Source: Salsipaludibacter sp963812245
GTDB lineage: Bacteria; Actinomycetota; Nitriliruptoria; Nitriliruptorales; Nitriliruptoraceae
DNA length: 64,000 bases
Assembly: GCA_963812245.1 (NCBI GenBank)
Contig: CAWEUK010000002.1
Location: 372,001 to 436,000, forward strand
Direction of reading: 5' to 3'
The notes below the pieces were generated by a model, which did no database searches, had not been told where the DNA came from, and saw only the letters and a list, made by a program, of their open reading frames with translations. The first letter of the stretch is position 1. The number at the start of each line of letters is the position of its first letter. The position numbers were made by a program, and so were the translations under genes. Positions 37,501-47,430 of the stretch are shown piece after piece.

Positions 37501-40500
37501 CGATCACGAACACGGCGATTCCGTCGGATGTCGAGGTGACAAAGACGGTCGCGGGTGTGGCTGACGGCTTCGACTGGTCGTTCGACTTCACGATCGCGCC
37601 GGTCCCGACTGGTGAGACCAGCCCCAAGACTGCGTCCGGGACCGGTGACGGCACGGCCTCGGTGGCATGGGCTGACCTGGTGCCTGGTGCGACGTACACG
37701 ATCGCCGAGGTGGCCGAAACCGGCTTCGAGACCGGCGTCCTCACGTGCTCCGGTGTCGATGACATCGACGGTGCCGATGACGAGTCGATCACCTTCGTCG
37801 CGCCGCTGGGTGGGGACGGTGTCGACATCGTCTGTGCGATCACCAACACGGCGAATCCGTCGTCGGTGTCGGTGACCAAGACGGTCGAGGGTGTCGATGA
37901 CACGTTCGACTGGTCGTTCGACTTCACGATCGATCCGGCTGCCGGTGGCGAGGACGCCACCAAGACGGCGTCGGGCACCGGTGACGGTTCCGACATCGTG
38001 CAGTGGGACTCCCTGGTTCCGGGTGAGACCTACACGATCGCCGAGACCACGGTGGACGGGTACACGGCCGGTGCGTTGTCCTGCATCGGGGTCGAGGACA
38101 TCGATGGTGACCTGACCGATGCGTCGGTGACGTTCGTGGCGCCTGCCGATGGTGGGTCTGCGGTGGAGTTCCCGGAGGTCCAGTGCTCGATCACGAACAC
38201 GGCGATTCCGTCGGATGTCGAGGTGACAAAGACGGTCGCGGGTGTGGCTGACGGCTTCGACTGGTCGTTCGACTTCACGATCGCGCCGGTCCCGACTGGT
38301 GAGACCAGCCCCAAGACTGCGTCCGGGACCGGTGACGGCACGGCCTCGGTGGCATGGGCTGACCTGGTGCCTGGTGCGACGTACACGATCGCCGAGGTGG
38401 CCGAAACCGGCTTCGAGACCGGCGTCCTCACGTGCTCCGGTGTCGATGACATCGACGGTGCCGATGACGAGTCGATCACCTTCGTCGCGCCGCTCGGGTG
38501 GCGACGGGGTCGACATCGTCTGTGCGATCACCAACACGCCATTGCAGTCCGAGGTCGAGGTGACCAAGACGGTCGAGGGTGTCGATGACACGTTCGACTG
38601 GTCGTTCGACTTCACGATCTCGCCGACCCCCGAAGGCCAGGACGCGACGCAGGCTGCGTCGGGCACTGGCGACGGTTCGGACACGGTGACGTGGACGGCA
38701 CTGATCCCGGGCGAGGAGTACACGATCTCGGAGGGTGCGGTCGACGGCTACACGCCGGGGGCCCTGGCATGCACCGGGGTCGAGGACACCGACGGTGACG
38801 ACACGGATGCATCCGTGACCTTCATCGCGCCGCTGGGCGGCGACGGTGTCGAGATCACGTGTTCGATCACGAACACGGCGATTCCGTCGGAGGTCGAGAT
38901 CATCAAGACCGTCGAGGGTGTTGCCGATGGCTTCGACTGGTCGTTCGACTTCACGATCTCGCCGACGCCGGATGGCCAGGACGCCACCCAGTCGGCGACC
39001 GGTACCGGCAATTCGACCGACACCGTGACCTGGACCGATCTGGTACCGGGTGCGGAGTACACGATCTCGGAGACCACGGTCGACGGCTACGACGTCGGTG
39101 CACTCGTGTGCACCGGGGTCGAGGACACCGATGGTGACCTGACCGACGAGTCCGTGACCTTCGTCGCCCCGTTGGGCGGCGAGGGGGTCGAGATCTCGTG
39201 CGAGCTGCTCAACACGGCCCAGACCGGTGAGTTGTCGATCCTCAAGGTCGTGTCCGGTGTCGCGGACGGCTTCGCCTGGGGTCCGTTCACGTTCACCCTG
39301 ACGCCTGACGACGGGACCGACCCCGTGCAGGTGCAGGTGGACAGTGACAACCCCGAAGGCACCTTCATCGACCTGGTTCCGGGTGTGACCTACACGCTGG
39401 AAGAGGTCGACGTGCCGGCTGGCTACGACGCTGGCGACATCACCTGTTCGGTGGAGTCGGCGGATGGCGGCGGTGGCGACATCGACCTTCCCTACGAGTT
39501 GCAGCCGGGTGACGTCGTGTCGTGTGACGTGACCAACGTCGCACGCCCCTCGCAGGTCACCGTGACCAAGGAGGTCGCGGGTGTCGCCGACGGCTTCGAC
39601 TGGTCCTTCGACTTCACCATCGACCCCGCCACCGACGGCGAGGACGTGACCCAGACGGCCAGCGGGGCCGGTGACGGCACCGCAGTGGTCGGATGGGACA
39701 ACCTGGTCCCGGGCGAGACGTACACCATCACCGAGACCACGGTCGACGGCTACACCGCCGGCGAGTTGATCTGCGAGTTCGATGGCGAGCCGTTCGGTGA
39801 CAGCGACGGAGTCTCGGTGACCTTCGAGGCACCGCTGGACATCGACGACGCGGCCGCCGAGATCGTGTGTGGCATCACGAACACCGCGGTGCCGTCGGAA
39901 GTCGAGGTGACCAAGACGGTCGAGGGCGTGGCCGATGGATTCGCGTGGGACTTCGAGTTCACGATCACGCCGGACGCGGTGCCTGCGGGCAGCCAGACGG
40001 CTGACCAGGACAACCCGACCGTGACCTGGACCGACCTGGTGCCGGGTGAGACCTACACGATCGCCGAGGTCGCAGTCGACGGCTTCGACGCTGGTGTGCT
40101 GGTGTGCGAGGGCCTGACCGACCTGGACGAGACCGACGACGAGATGGTGACCTTCGAGGCACCGCTCGGTGGCGAGGGAGTCGAGATCATCTGCTCCATC
40201 ACCAACGTCGCGCCGCCGTCCGAGGTCGAGGTGACCAAGGCGGTCGAGGGTGTCAGCGACGACTACGAGTGGTCGTTCGACTTCACCATCGACCCCGCCA
40301 CCGACGGCGAGGACGCGACCATGACCGCATCCGGGACGGGCGACACGTCCGAGACCGTGATGTGGGAGAACCTGGTTCCGGGCGAGACGTACACGATCAC
40401 CGAGACCTCGGTGGACGGGTTCACGCCGGGTGAGATGGTGTGCTCGGGTGTCGAGGACTCCGACGACGACCCGTTGTCGGTGACGTTCGAGGCGCCGCTG

Positions 40501-41823
40501 GACACCGAGGAGGGTGCCGAGATCACCTGCGACATCACCAACACGGCAGTGCCGGGTGAGGTCGAGGTGACCAAGACCGTCGACGGTGCCAAGGACGACC
40601 TGGACTGGTCGTTCGAGTTCACCATCGACCCCGCACCCGCGGGCCAGGATGCAACGATTGCGGCTACCGGCACCGGCAACGGTGACGCAGTGGTCGGCTG
40701 GACGGACCTGGTTCCGGGCGAGACCTACACGATCGTGGAGGTCGATCCGGGTACGTCGTTCGTGGCGGGTGACCTCACCTGTGAGGTCACGCACCTCGAC
40801 GAGTCCGTCGAGTCCGTCGATCCGGCTGCCGGCATCTCCGTGGAGGTTGGTGACAGCATCGACTGTGCCATCACCAACACGGCGCGCGGTGATGTCCTGG
40901 TCGACAAGACGGTCACGTCCCTGGACGAGCCGGGCGATGGCACCTTCACGGTGACCTACGACCTGGTCGTGAGCAGCGACTCCGTGCTCGACGAGCCCTA
41001 CACGCTGGACGACGAACTGTTGTTCGGCGACGGGATCACCATCGACTCGTCCTCGGTGTCCAGCGCCGACGCTGCCGCCAGCGCGAGCTGGAACGGCATC
41101 GACGACCTGGTCGTCACCGATGGGGAGCAGGTCCTGCCGGTTGGCGAGACCCACACCTACACGGTGACCGCCACCGGGTCGGTCGGAGCCACCTCGACCG
41201 CGACCAGCCGCGACTGCGTGCTGGACGAGGGTGAGACCGGGACCGGCCTGCTCAACGAAGCCACGGTCACCTACACGATCGGGACCAACTCGGACGACGA
41301 CTGTGACGAGCCGGAGAACCCGGCTGCTGACCTGGCCGTCATCAAGGACGGGCCCGCAACCATCACGCTCGCAACCGGCCAGACCACTGCAGCCGTGGAC
41401 TACACGCTCACGGTCACCAACAACGGTCCGGGAACTGCGGTCGACGCCATGCTGGTCGACACGCTGCCGGACGGACTCAACACCATCGAGGCGACGACTC
41501 CGGTCGGGACCTGCGTGGTGGACGTCCTGGTGATCACCTGCGACCTGGGTGACATGGCGGCGGGTGACGAGATCGTCGTGGAGGTGTCGGCAATGACGAC
41601 ACCGTTCGTGGACAGCAGCTTCACGAACGTCGTCGAGGTCACCTCGTCGACGCCGGACCCCGACACCAGCAACAACCGTGACGAGGTCACCACCACGATC
41701 ACCACGCCCGAACTGCCCAGGACAGGTGCCGACCTCGGCCTCCTCGGCCTGATCGCAGCCCTGCTGCTGCTGGCCGGTCTGGCAGTGCGCGAGGTCGGTG
41801 TGGCGGGCAAGCCGCGCACCTGA
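34596..41823 (+). CDS. Giant repetitive LPXTG-type surface protein (DUF5979-like repeats), one frameshift
   Basis: When joined across a frameshift near 38495, this ~2,408-residue exported adhesin begins with an export signal (RRRMILWLALLVGLITPAVGFSLAAQAA) and a unique ~270-residue head. Ten or more ~105-residue immunoglobulin-like modules follow, each running from S-x-V-x-V-T-K-T-V-x-G-V-x-D, through W-x-D-L-V-P-G-E-T-Y-T-I, to C-x-I-T-N-T-A. Then come a DUF11-like domain (ADLAVIKDGPATITLATGQ) and a sortase signal LPRTG with hydrophobic helix and basic tail. The first frame ends at 38588; the second frame is open from 38242 to 41823. No sortase lies in the window. Confidence 0.88.
37144..38510. 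repeat. 687-bp near-identical tandem duplication in the surface-protein gene
   Basis: The block beginning GATCACCAACACGGCGAATC at 37151 recurs at 37838 with almost no differences (one visible change is CTGGACTGG to TTCGACTGG). The unit encodes 229 residues, i.e. two Ig-like modules, so a module pair was recently duplicated. The one-base frameshift lies at the very end of the second copy. Confidence 0.9.
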
Positions 41824-41848
41824 CCCTGACAAACCGCATGACCATCAT

Positions 41849-41887
41849 GGGCGCGGCCCCGATCACGATGTGGTCGGGGCCGTGCCC
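41849..41887 (+). terminator. Terminator after the surface-protein gene
   Basis: A near-perfect ~16-bp stem pairs GGGCGCGGCCCCGATCA with TGGTCGGGGCCGTGCCC across the loop CGATG, 26 bp after the stop codon. Confidence 0.7.
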
Positions 41888-41899
41888 ATTGGGGCACCG

Positions 41900-43144
41900 G
41901 TGACGGGCGTCTTCACCGTGCGCGATCGTCGACAACGCCTGGTGCGTCGTCATGGGCTGGCCCGTCGGGCGACAGGCCCGTCGGCCGTGCCCGATCTCGT
42001 GCGGTCGCTGGTCGGCCTGCATGCCACCGACCCCGTGTCGGTCCACCTCCAGGTCCAGGCCAGGATCGTCGACGTCAGCACTGACGATGTCGAGGCGGCG
42101 CTCTACGACCGGCGCAGCGTGGCCCGCGTGCTCGGGATGCGACGCACCATGTTCGTGGTCGACACGGCCGACCTGCCGATGCTGCGAGCCGCCGTCACCG
42201 ACCGCCTCGCCGATCGGGAGTTGCGACGCAGCGCCCAGTGGCTCGAGGCCGACGGGGTCACCGACGACGGGGTCGCGTGGATGCGCGCGGCCGGTGGCGA
42301 CGTCCAGGCGGCGCTGACAGCGCATGGTCCCATGACCGCGATGGGCCTGCGCGAGTTGGTGCCCGCCCTGCAGACCTCGATCACCGTGGGGCGGGGCTCG
42401 CGCAGCGAAGGCACCGTCGGCATGTCGACCAGGGTGTTGTTCTGGCTGGCGACCGTCGGCAGCATCGTGCGGGGACGGCCGGGGGGCACGATCGCCTCGA
42501 GTGCCTGGACCTGGGCGGCGACCGAGGACTGGCTGGGGGCGGCGGTCCTGGAACCCGTCGACGAGCAGACGGCGGTGGCCAGCCTGTTGTCTCGGTACCT
42601 GGCTGCGTTCGGGCCGGCCACGCTCGTGGACGTGCAGTGGTGGACCGGCTGGACCAAGACCTTGACGCGCCGGGCACTGGCTGCCGTCGACGCCGTCGAG
42701 GTCGAGGTGGCGACGGGCAACGGGGACATGGCGGTGGGGTTCGTGTTGCCCGGTGACGAGCGCCCGGACGCGTCACGCGTTGGCGCTGGGTCCGGACCCA
42801 CCGTGGCGTTGCTGCCGGCGTTGGACGCCACCGCGATGGGCTGGAAGCAACGCACGTGGTACCTCGGGCCGCACACCACCTTCCCCGGACCGCTGTTCGA
42901 CCGCAGTGGCAACATCGGTCCGACGGTGTGGGCGGACGGCGAGGTGGTGGGGGCCTGGGGCCAGCGGCCGACAGGCGAGGTCAGGTGGCGTCTGTTCGAG
43001 GACCTGGCGCAGTCCCGGGCCGACGCCCTGCACGACGACATTGCCGAACGTGCACGCAGTGTGAAGGCCTTCCTGGGGGAGGTCCGGGTACGACCACGGT
43101 TCGCCACGCCATGGCAGGTGGAACTGTCCCGGCCTGCGGCCTAG
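41900..43144 (+). CDS. Winged-helix DNA-binding domain protein (HTH_42 / YcaQ-like)
   Basis: This ~414-residue protein of the HTH_42 family contains DNA-glycosylase-like members such as YcaQ/AlkX, which unhook interstrand crosslinks. It begins VRDRRQRLVRRHGLARR, LVRSLVGLHATDPVSVHLQVQARI, and later has WKQRTWYLGPH and FDRSGNIGPTVWADGEVVGAWGQRPTGEVRWRLFEDL. The QxR-type catalytic motif of true YcaQ is not clearly recognisable, so glycosylase activity is uncertain. The GTG at 41900 is preferred to one at 41882, which would lie in the terminator hairpin. Confidence 0.78.
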   Translation: MTGVFTVRDRRQRLVRRHGLARRATGPSAVPDLVRSLVGLHATDPVSVHLQVQARIVDVSTDDVEAALYDRRSVARVLGMRRTMFVVDTADLPMLRAAVTDRLADRELRRSAQWLEADGVTDDGVAWMRAAGGDVQAALTAHGPMTAMGLRELVPALQTSITVGRGSRSEGTVGMSTRVLFWLATVGSIVRGRPGGTIASSAWTWAATEDWLGAAVLEPVDEQTAVASLLSRYLAAFGPATLVDVQWWTGWTKTLTRRALAAVDAVEVEVATGNGDMAVGFVLPGDERPDASRVGAGSGPTVALLPALDATAMGWKQRTWYLGPHTTFPGPLFDRSGNIGPTVWADGEVVGAWGQRPTGEVRWRLFEDLAQSRADALHDDIAERARSVKAFLGEVRVRPRFATPWQVELSRPAA

Positions 43145-43305
43145 GGTTGGGCTGACCGATCAACATTGGTGGCTAGGGTTCCGTTCGCGTCGGCGAAGCC
43201 TGGACCGAGCGCCACACCGTGTCCGCGGGACGCGTCATCTCAAGGGACAAAAGCCTGGAGGAGTGCGATCGGCACGTTCGTCGTGCCGTCCACCAGGAGC
43301 ACCCG

Positions 43306-44223
43306 ATGTCGGCCCCCGCCCCATCTCACACCTCGCGTCGCGCCGTGGCCGCCGCCCTGCTGGTCACGGTGCTGTGGAGTTCGTCGTGGATCCTGATCCG
43401 GATCGGCCTGGACGACCAGGCCCTGCCGCCACTGACCTTCGCCGGCCTGCGCTACGGCCTGGCTGCGAGCGTGTTGGCGCTGTGGACACTGCGGCGAGCG
43501 TCCGGCCGGCGCGAACTCGCGACACTGGGCCGGCACACCTGGCGTCGGCTCGTGGTGCTCGGACTGGTCTTCTACGCCCTCACGCAGGGTGCCCAGTTCA
43601 TCGCCATCGACAGTCAACCGGCAGCGACGTCCAGCCTGGTGTTGTCCCTGACCCCCTTGGTCGTGGCTGCATGGGCAGGACGCGTCCTGGGCGAACCGGC
43701 AACGAGCCGACAGGTCGGTGGGGCAGTGCTGGTGGCGGTCGGGGCCACCCTGTTCTTCGCCGGTGACCTGGGCGCCACCGCCGTCGGGACGGTGGCGGCA
43801 GTCGTGGCGCTGCTGGCCAACGCCGCCAGTGGCATCATGGGCCGGGAGGTGAATCGCACCGGGCTGACATCACCGATCGTCGTCACGACCGTCAGCATGG
43901 GCATCGGTGCGGCGCTGCTCGTCGTGGCCGGTGTGGTGGTCGAGGGCGTTCCCGACGTCAGCGGGCAGGCCTGGCTGTTGGTGACGTGGCTGGCCGTGGT
44001 GAACACCGCGGTCGCGTTCAGCCTGTGGAACTGGTCGATGCGCCACCTGGGTGCGGTCGAGTCCGCCGGCATCAACAACACCATGTTGGTGCAGATCGCC
44101 CTGCTCGCCTGGCTCTTCCTGGGCGAGGAGCCGGGGTTGCTCGGCATCGTCGGCATCGTCGTCGTGTCGGCGGGCGTGTTCCTGACCCAGACCGGCACCG
44201 CCCGGCCCCGACGCGGAACATGA
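43306..44223 (+). CDS. EamA-family (DMT) transporter
   Basis: This 305-residue membrane protein has ten predicted helices arranged as two EamA repeats (AVAAALLVTVLWSSSWILIRIGL at the start of the first; a second beginning near TVAAVVALLANAASGIMGREV). The family exports amino acids, metabolites or drugs. AGGAG stands eight bases before the ATG at 43306. Substrate is unknown and no clear operon partner is seen. Confidence 0.88.
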   Translation: MSAPAPSHTSRRAVAAALLVTVLWSSSWILIRIGLDDQALPPLTFAGLRYGLAASVLALWTLRRASGRRELATLGRHTWRRLVVLGLVFYALTQGAQFIAIDSQPAATSSLVLSLTPLVVAAWAGRVLGEPATSRQVGGAVLVAVGATLFFAGDLGATAVGTVAAVVALLANAASGIMGREVNRTGLTSPIVVTTVSMGIGAALLVVAGVVVEGVPDVSGQAWLLVTWLAVVNTAVAFSLWNWSMRHLGAVESAGINNTMLVQIALLAWLFLGEEPGLLGIVGIVVVSAGVFLTQTGTARPRRGT

Positions 44224-44317
44224 CGACCGCGAGGATGGTTGCCTCGGACCCGCGCCCGCGTTCGGGGTCGTCCGTCTCGGTCCGTCTCCGTACGGCCTCG
44301 CCCAGCCAAGGATCGCC

Positions 44318-45556
44318 ATGACCACCACCGCCTCCACCTGCCGGTTCGACAACGGGCGCGGCCTCGAACTGTCGGCACGTCTCGAACGACCCACGGGCAC
44401 GGTGCGGGCCACCGCGGTCTTCGCCCACTGCTTCACCTGCTCCAAGGACCTCAGGGCAGCGCGCCAGGTGGCGACGACCCTGGCCGACCGGGGCATCGCG
44501 GTCCTGAGCTTCGACTTCGCCGGCCTGGGCGCCAGCGACGGGTCATTCGACGAGTCGTCCTTCTCCTGTGACGTCGCCGACCTCGAGGCGGCCGCCGACT
44601 ACCTGGGCGAGACCCTGGCTCCGCCCTCGTTGCTCGTCGGCCACTCGCTGGGCGGCGCCGCCGTCCTGGTCGCGGCCACTCGCATCGACAGCGTCAGGGC
44701 GGTCGCCACGATCGGTGCGCCCGCCGATGTCGGCCACGTGACCGACCTGTTCGCCGACGACGTGGCCACCATCGAGTCCCGGGGCGAAGCCGACGTCGTG
44801 CTGGCGGGGCGCCACTTCACGATCGGACGCCAGTTCATCGAGGACCTGCGCAGCACGGACCTGTTGGCGGCCGTGGGATCGTTGCGCATCGCCAAGCTCT
44901 TCCTCCATGCGCCGTTGGACAACACCGTGGGCATCGACAACGCCCACCGGCTGTACACGGCGGCCCGGCATCCACGCAGTTTCGTCGGCCTGGACGGCGC
45001 CGACCACCTGATGACGGATCCCGCCGATGCCCGCTACGCCGCCGACATCATCGCGACGTGGGCCCAGCGCCACCTGCCCGACCTGCCCGACCTGGTCGAC
45101 GATTCGCCGCTGGAGCGCAGCGACGGTGACTACGGCGACAACGGCGCACGTGCGGTGACGACCGTCCCGTTGCAGGCAGACGTGGACAGCCGGGGGTTCC
45201 ACGTGCGGGTCGACGAGCCGGCAGCCGCCGGTGGCGCCGAGACCGGCCCGACGCCCTACGACTACCTCGCCGCTGGCCTGGCGTCGTGCACCACCATGAC
45301 GATCGAGATGTACGCGCGGCGCAAGGGATGGCCGCTCACGTCGGCGCATGCCGAGGTCACGTTCGATCGCGTCCATGCCGACGACTGCGCCGCCTGCGAA
45401 CACGAAGGGGGCAGGATCGAGTTGTTCACCCGCACGATCCGGGTCGAGGGCGACCTGGACGACGCCCAGCGTGACCAGATCCTGTCGATCGCCAATCGCT
45501 GCCCCGTCCACCGCACCCTGGAGGGCACCATCGAGGTCCACACCGAAATGGAGTGA
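44318..45556 (+). CDS. Bifunctional alpha/beta hydrolase / OsmC-family protein
   Basis: The protein is 412 residues. Residues 1-~255 are an alpha/beta-hydrolase with oxyanion region FAHCFTCSKDLRAA, nucleophile Ser in VGHSLGGAAVLV, and a late His in LDGADHLMTD. Residues ~275-412 are an OsmC/Ohr domain with its two reactive cysteines in YDYLAAGLASCTTMTIEMYARRKGWPL and IANRCPVHRTLEG. This fusion is known in several bacteria. The OsmC part reduces organic hydroperoxides with thiols, and the hydrolase may release or activate the substrate. Confidence 0.92.
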   Translation: MTTTASTCRFDNGRGLELSARLERPTGTVRATAVFAHCFTCSKDLRAARQVATTLADRGIAVLSFDFAGLGASDGSFDESSFSCDVADLEAAADYLGETLAPPSLLVGHSLGGAAVLVAATRIDSVRAVATIGAPADVGHVTDLFADDVATIESRGEADVVLAGRHFTIGRQFIEDLRSTDLLAAVGSLRIAKLFLHAPLDNTVGIDNAHRLYTAARHPRSFVGLDGADHLMTDPADARYAADIIATWAQRHLPDLPDLVDDSPLERSDGDYGDNGARAVTTVPLQADVDSRGFHVRVDEPAAAGGAETGPTPYDYLAAGLASCTTMTIEMYARRKGWPLTSAHAEVTFDRVHADDCAACEHEGGRIELFTRTIRVEGDLDDAQRDQILSIANRCPVHRTLEGTIEVHTEME

Positions 45557-45564
45557 CCCCGGAC

Positions 45565-46138
45565 TCAGGTCAGCTTGGTGATCGTGTCGCCGGGGCCAGC
45601 CTCACCGTCCTCGATGACCTTGACGTAGATGCCACGCAGGCGCAGGGCCTTGCCCAGGTCGGTCGCCCCCAACCGTTGGGCCTCGACGCCGAACCGGGCG
45701 ACGAACTTCTTGCAGCCCGTGTGCGGCTTGGGGGTCACCTCGACCACTGCAGATCCCAACTGGAGGCGATCGCCGGGCGTGAGGTTGTCGGTCGACAGGT
45801 CGAGGTCGACCACCACCTGGTCACCCGCCCACGGCCACCTGCTGCGATCGCCACCGCTGATGTGGTCAACCCATGCCTGGTTGATCAAGGTCACCTGCGC
45901 ATCCGGGTCGACACTGCCCCGGACGTGCCAGTCGTCCCCGTCGAGCCCCCCGGCAACCGTGAAGGTGCCCGACTCCAACGTCTGCCGCTCGTTCTCGGCG
46001 GGACGAGCCACGACCATCGCGACGGTGCCGGTCGTGGCCGGCGACGACCTGACGTCGTCAAGTCCGGCTTCGAGTTCCTGGGCCGAGAGGTGGGTCGGCG
46101 GCGTCGGTCGCCTCGGTCGGTGCAGGCGTCGTGGGCAT
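45565..46138 (-). CDS. MOSC-domain protein, N-terminal frameshift suspected
   Basis: A MOSC-domain protein of ~190 residues, related to molybdenum-cofactor sulfurases, which transfer sulfur or act on reduced N-hydroxyl compounds. The conserved Cys lies in VEVTPKPHTGCKKFVARFGVEA, with LRLRGIYVKVIEDGEAGPGD at the end. The MOSC frame has no good start: the only in-frame option is a GTG at 46182 giving an odd Arg/Pro-rich leader. The ATG at 46138, with AGGA upstream, opens MPTTPAPTEATDAA in another frame and would join THLSAQELEAGL if one base near 46094 were removed. It is convergent with the OsmC fusion gene, 8 bp apart. Confidence 0.75.
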
Positions 46139-46359
46139 GGCAGCTGTCCTGTCGCTCCCGCCAGTCTGCCATGTCCACCCACCCGGCCACAACATGCATC
46201 GTCCCGAGCGCTCGGGATGGCTGGACGGTCACGGTCGCGGGTCGGTCACCAACTCACCGGCAAGGCCCTCGCACGACCTGTCGCCTCGCGCGTGGCACTT
46301 GGGCTGCCATTCGGCCGCAGGGTAGGGTCGCGGCTCCCCCGTTCGGACCCGGAGTCATC

Positions 46360-47409
46360 GTGAAGATCGCCAATTTCCTGTCCTACGACGGCAATCCCCG
46401 TGCTGCAGCCGAGCAGGTGGTTGGCCAGGAGTCGGCCGGCCTCGACATCGTCTGGGTCGCGGAGGCATACGGGTTCGACTCTCCCACCCTGATGGGCTAC
46501 CTCGCGGCGCGGACGAGCGATGTCGAGATCGGCTCGGCGATCCTCAACGTGTTCTCGCGCACGGCCGGCGCGATCGCCCAGACCGCTGCCGGGCTGGACA
46601 ACGTGTCGGGCGGTCGGGCCATCCTGGGCCTGGGCGCATCGGGGCCGCAGGTCATCGAGGGGTTCCACGGCGTGCCCTACAGCAAGCCCCTGACGCGCAC
46701 GCTGGAAGTCATCGAGGTCGTGCGCCAGGCCCTGCGTCGCGAGCGCCTGGAGTTGGACGGCGCGACCATGACGGTGCCGCTGCCGGCGGACCAGGGCATG
46801 GGGCTGGCCAAGCCGCTGAAACTGATCAACGAGCCCGAGCGCTCGTCGGTCCCGATCTTCATGGCGTCGCTGGGGCAGAAGTCGGTGGCGGCGGCGGCCG
46901 AGGTGGCCGACGGCTGGATCCCCCACCTGTTCATCCCTGAGCGCGCCGAGCAGATCTGGGGCGATGCACTGGCCGACGGTCGGGCCGGCCGCTCCGATGA
47001 CCTGGGCGCCCTGGACGTCGTCGCCGGCGGCATGCTCATGATCACCGACGAGCCTGCCCACGCCGCGGCCGCCCTGCAGGCATCGCGCCAGATCACCGCC
47101 CTGTACGTCGGCGGCATGGGGGCGCGCGACAAGAACTTCTACAACGACCTGTGGCGCGACTATGGCTTCGAGGAAGAGGCGGCGACCGTCCAGGACCTCT
47201 ACCTGTCAGGTGAACCTGACGGCAAGGCCAAGGCCGCTGCGACCTTCGACGCCGACACCATCGCCCGCATGAACCTGGTCGGCGACGAGGCGTTCGTCCG
47301 TGCTCGCATCGATGCCTTCCGCGACGCCGGGGTCACGATCCTCAACGCGATCCCGGTCGGACCCAACGCCCTGGAGGACCTCGCCACCCTGAAGTCATGG
47401 CTGGCCTGA
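46360..47409 (+). CDS. LLM-class flavin/F420-dependent oxidoreductase
   Basis: This 349-residue luciferase-like (beta/alpha)8 protein of the F420-dependent group has KIANFLSYDGNPRAAAEQVVGQESAGLDIVWVAEAYGFDSPTLMGYLAARTSDVEIGSAI, SGGRAILGLGASGPQVIEGFHG, and VPIFMASLGQKSVAAAAEVADGWIPHLF. The substrate is unknown. The GTG at 46360 is preceded by CCGGAG; the open frame from 45553 is shadow. A small C/G hairpin (47416-47429) separates it from the convergent pirin gene. Confidence 0.9.
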   Translation: MKIANFLSYDGNPRAAAEQVVGQESAGLDIVWVAEAYGFDSPTLMGYLAARTSDVEIGSAILNVFSRTAGAIAQTAAGLDNVSGGRAILGLGASGPQVIEGFHGVPYSKPLTRTLEVIEVVRQALRRERLELDGATMTVPLPADQGMGLAKPLKLINEPERSSVPIFMASLGQKSVAAAAEVADGWIPHLFIPERAEQIWGDALADGRAGRSDDLGALDVVAGGMLMITDEPAHAAAALQASRQITALYVGGMGARDKNFYNDLWRDYGFEEEAATVQDLYLSGEPDGKAKAAATFDADTIARMNLVGDEAFVRARIDAFRDAGVTILNAIPVGPNALEDLATLKSWLA

Positions 47410-47430
47410 CCCTCGCCCCCACACGGGGGG

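Noticed and set aside
34323..38723. 1,466-codon open frame on the minus strand opposite the surface protein
   Set aside because: It is the antisense shadow of a repetitive high-GC gene; it has no ribosome-binding site and its Arg/Gly/Val-rich repeats simply mirror the plus-strand modules.
38476..41832. 1,118-codon minus-strand frame opposite the second half of the surface protein
   Set aside because: Same cause: codon bias and repeats keep the opposite frame open; no recognisable domain.
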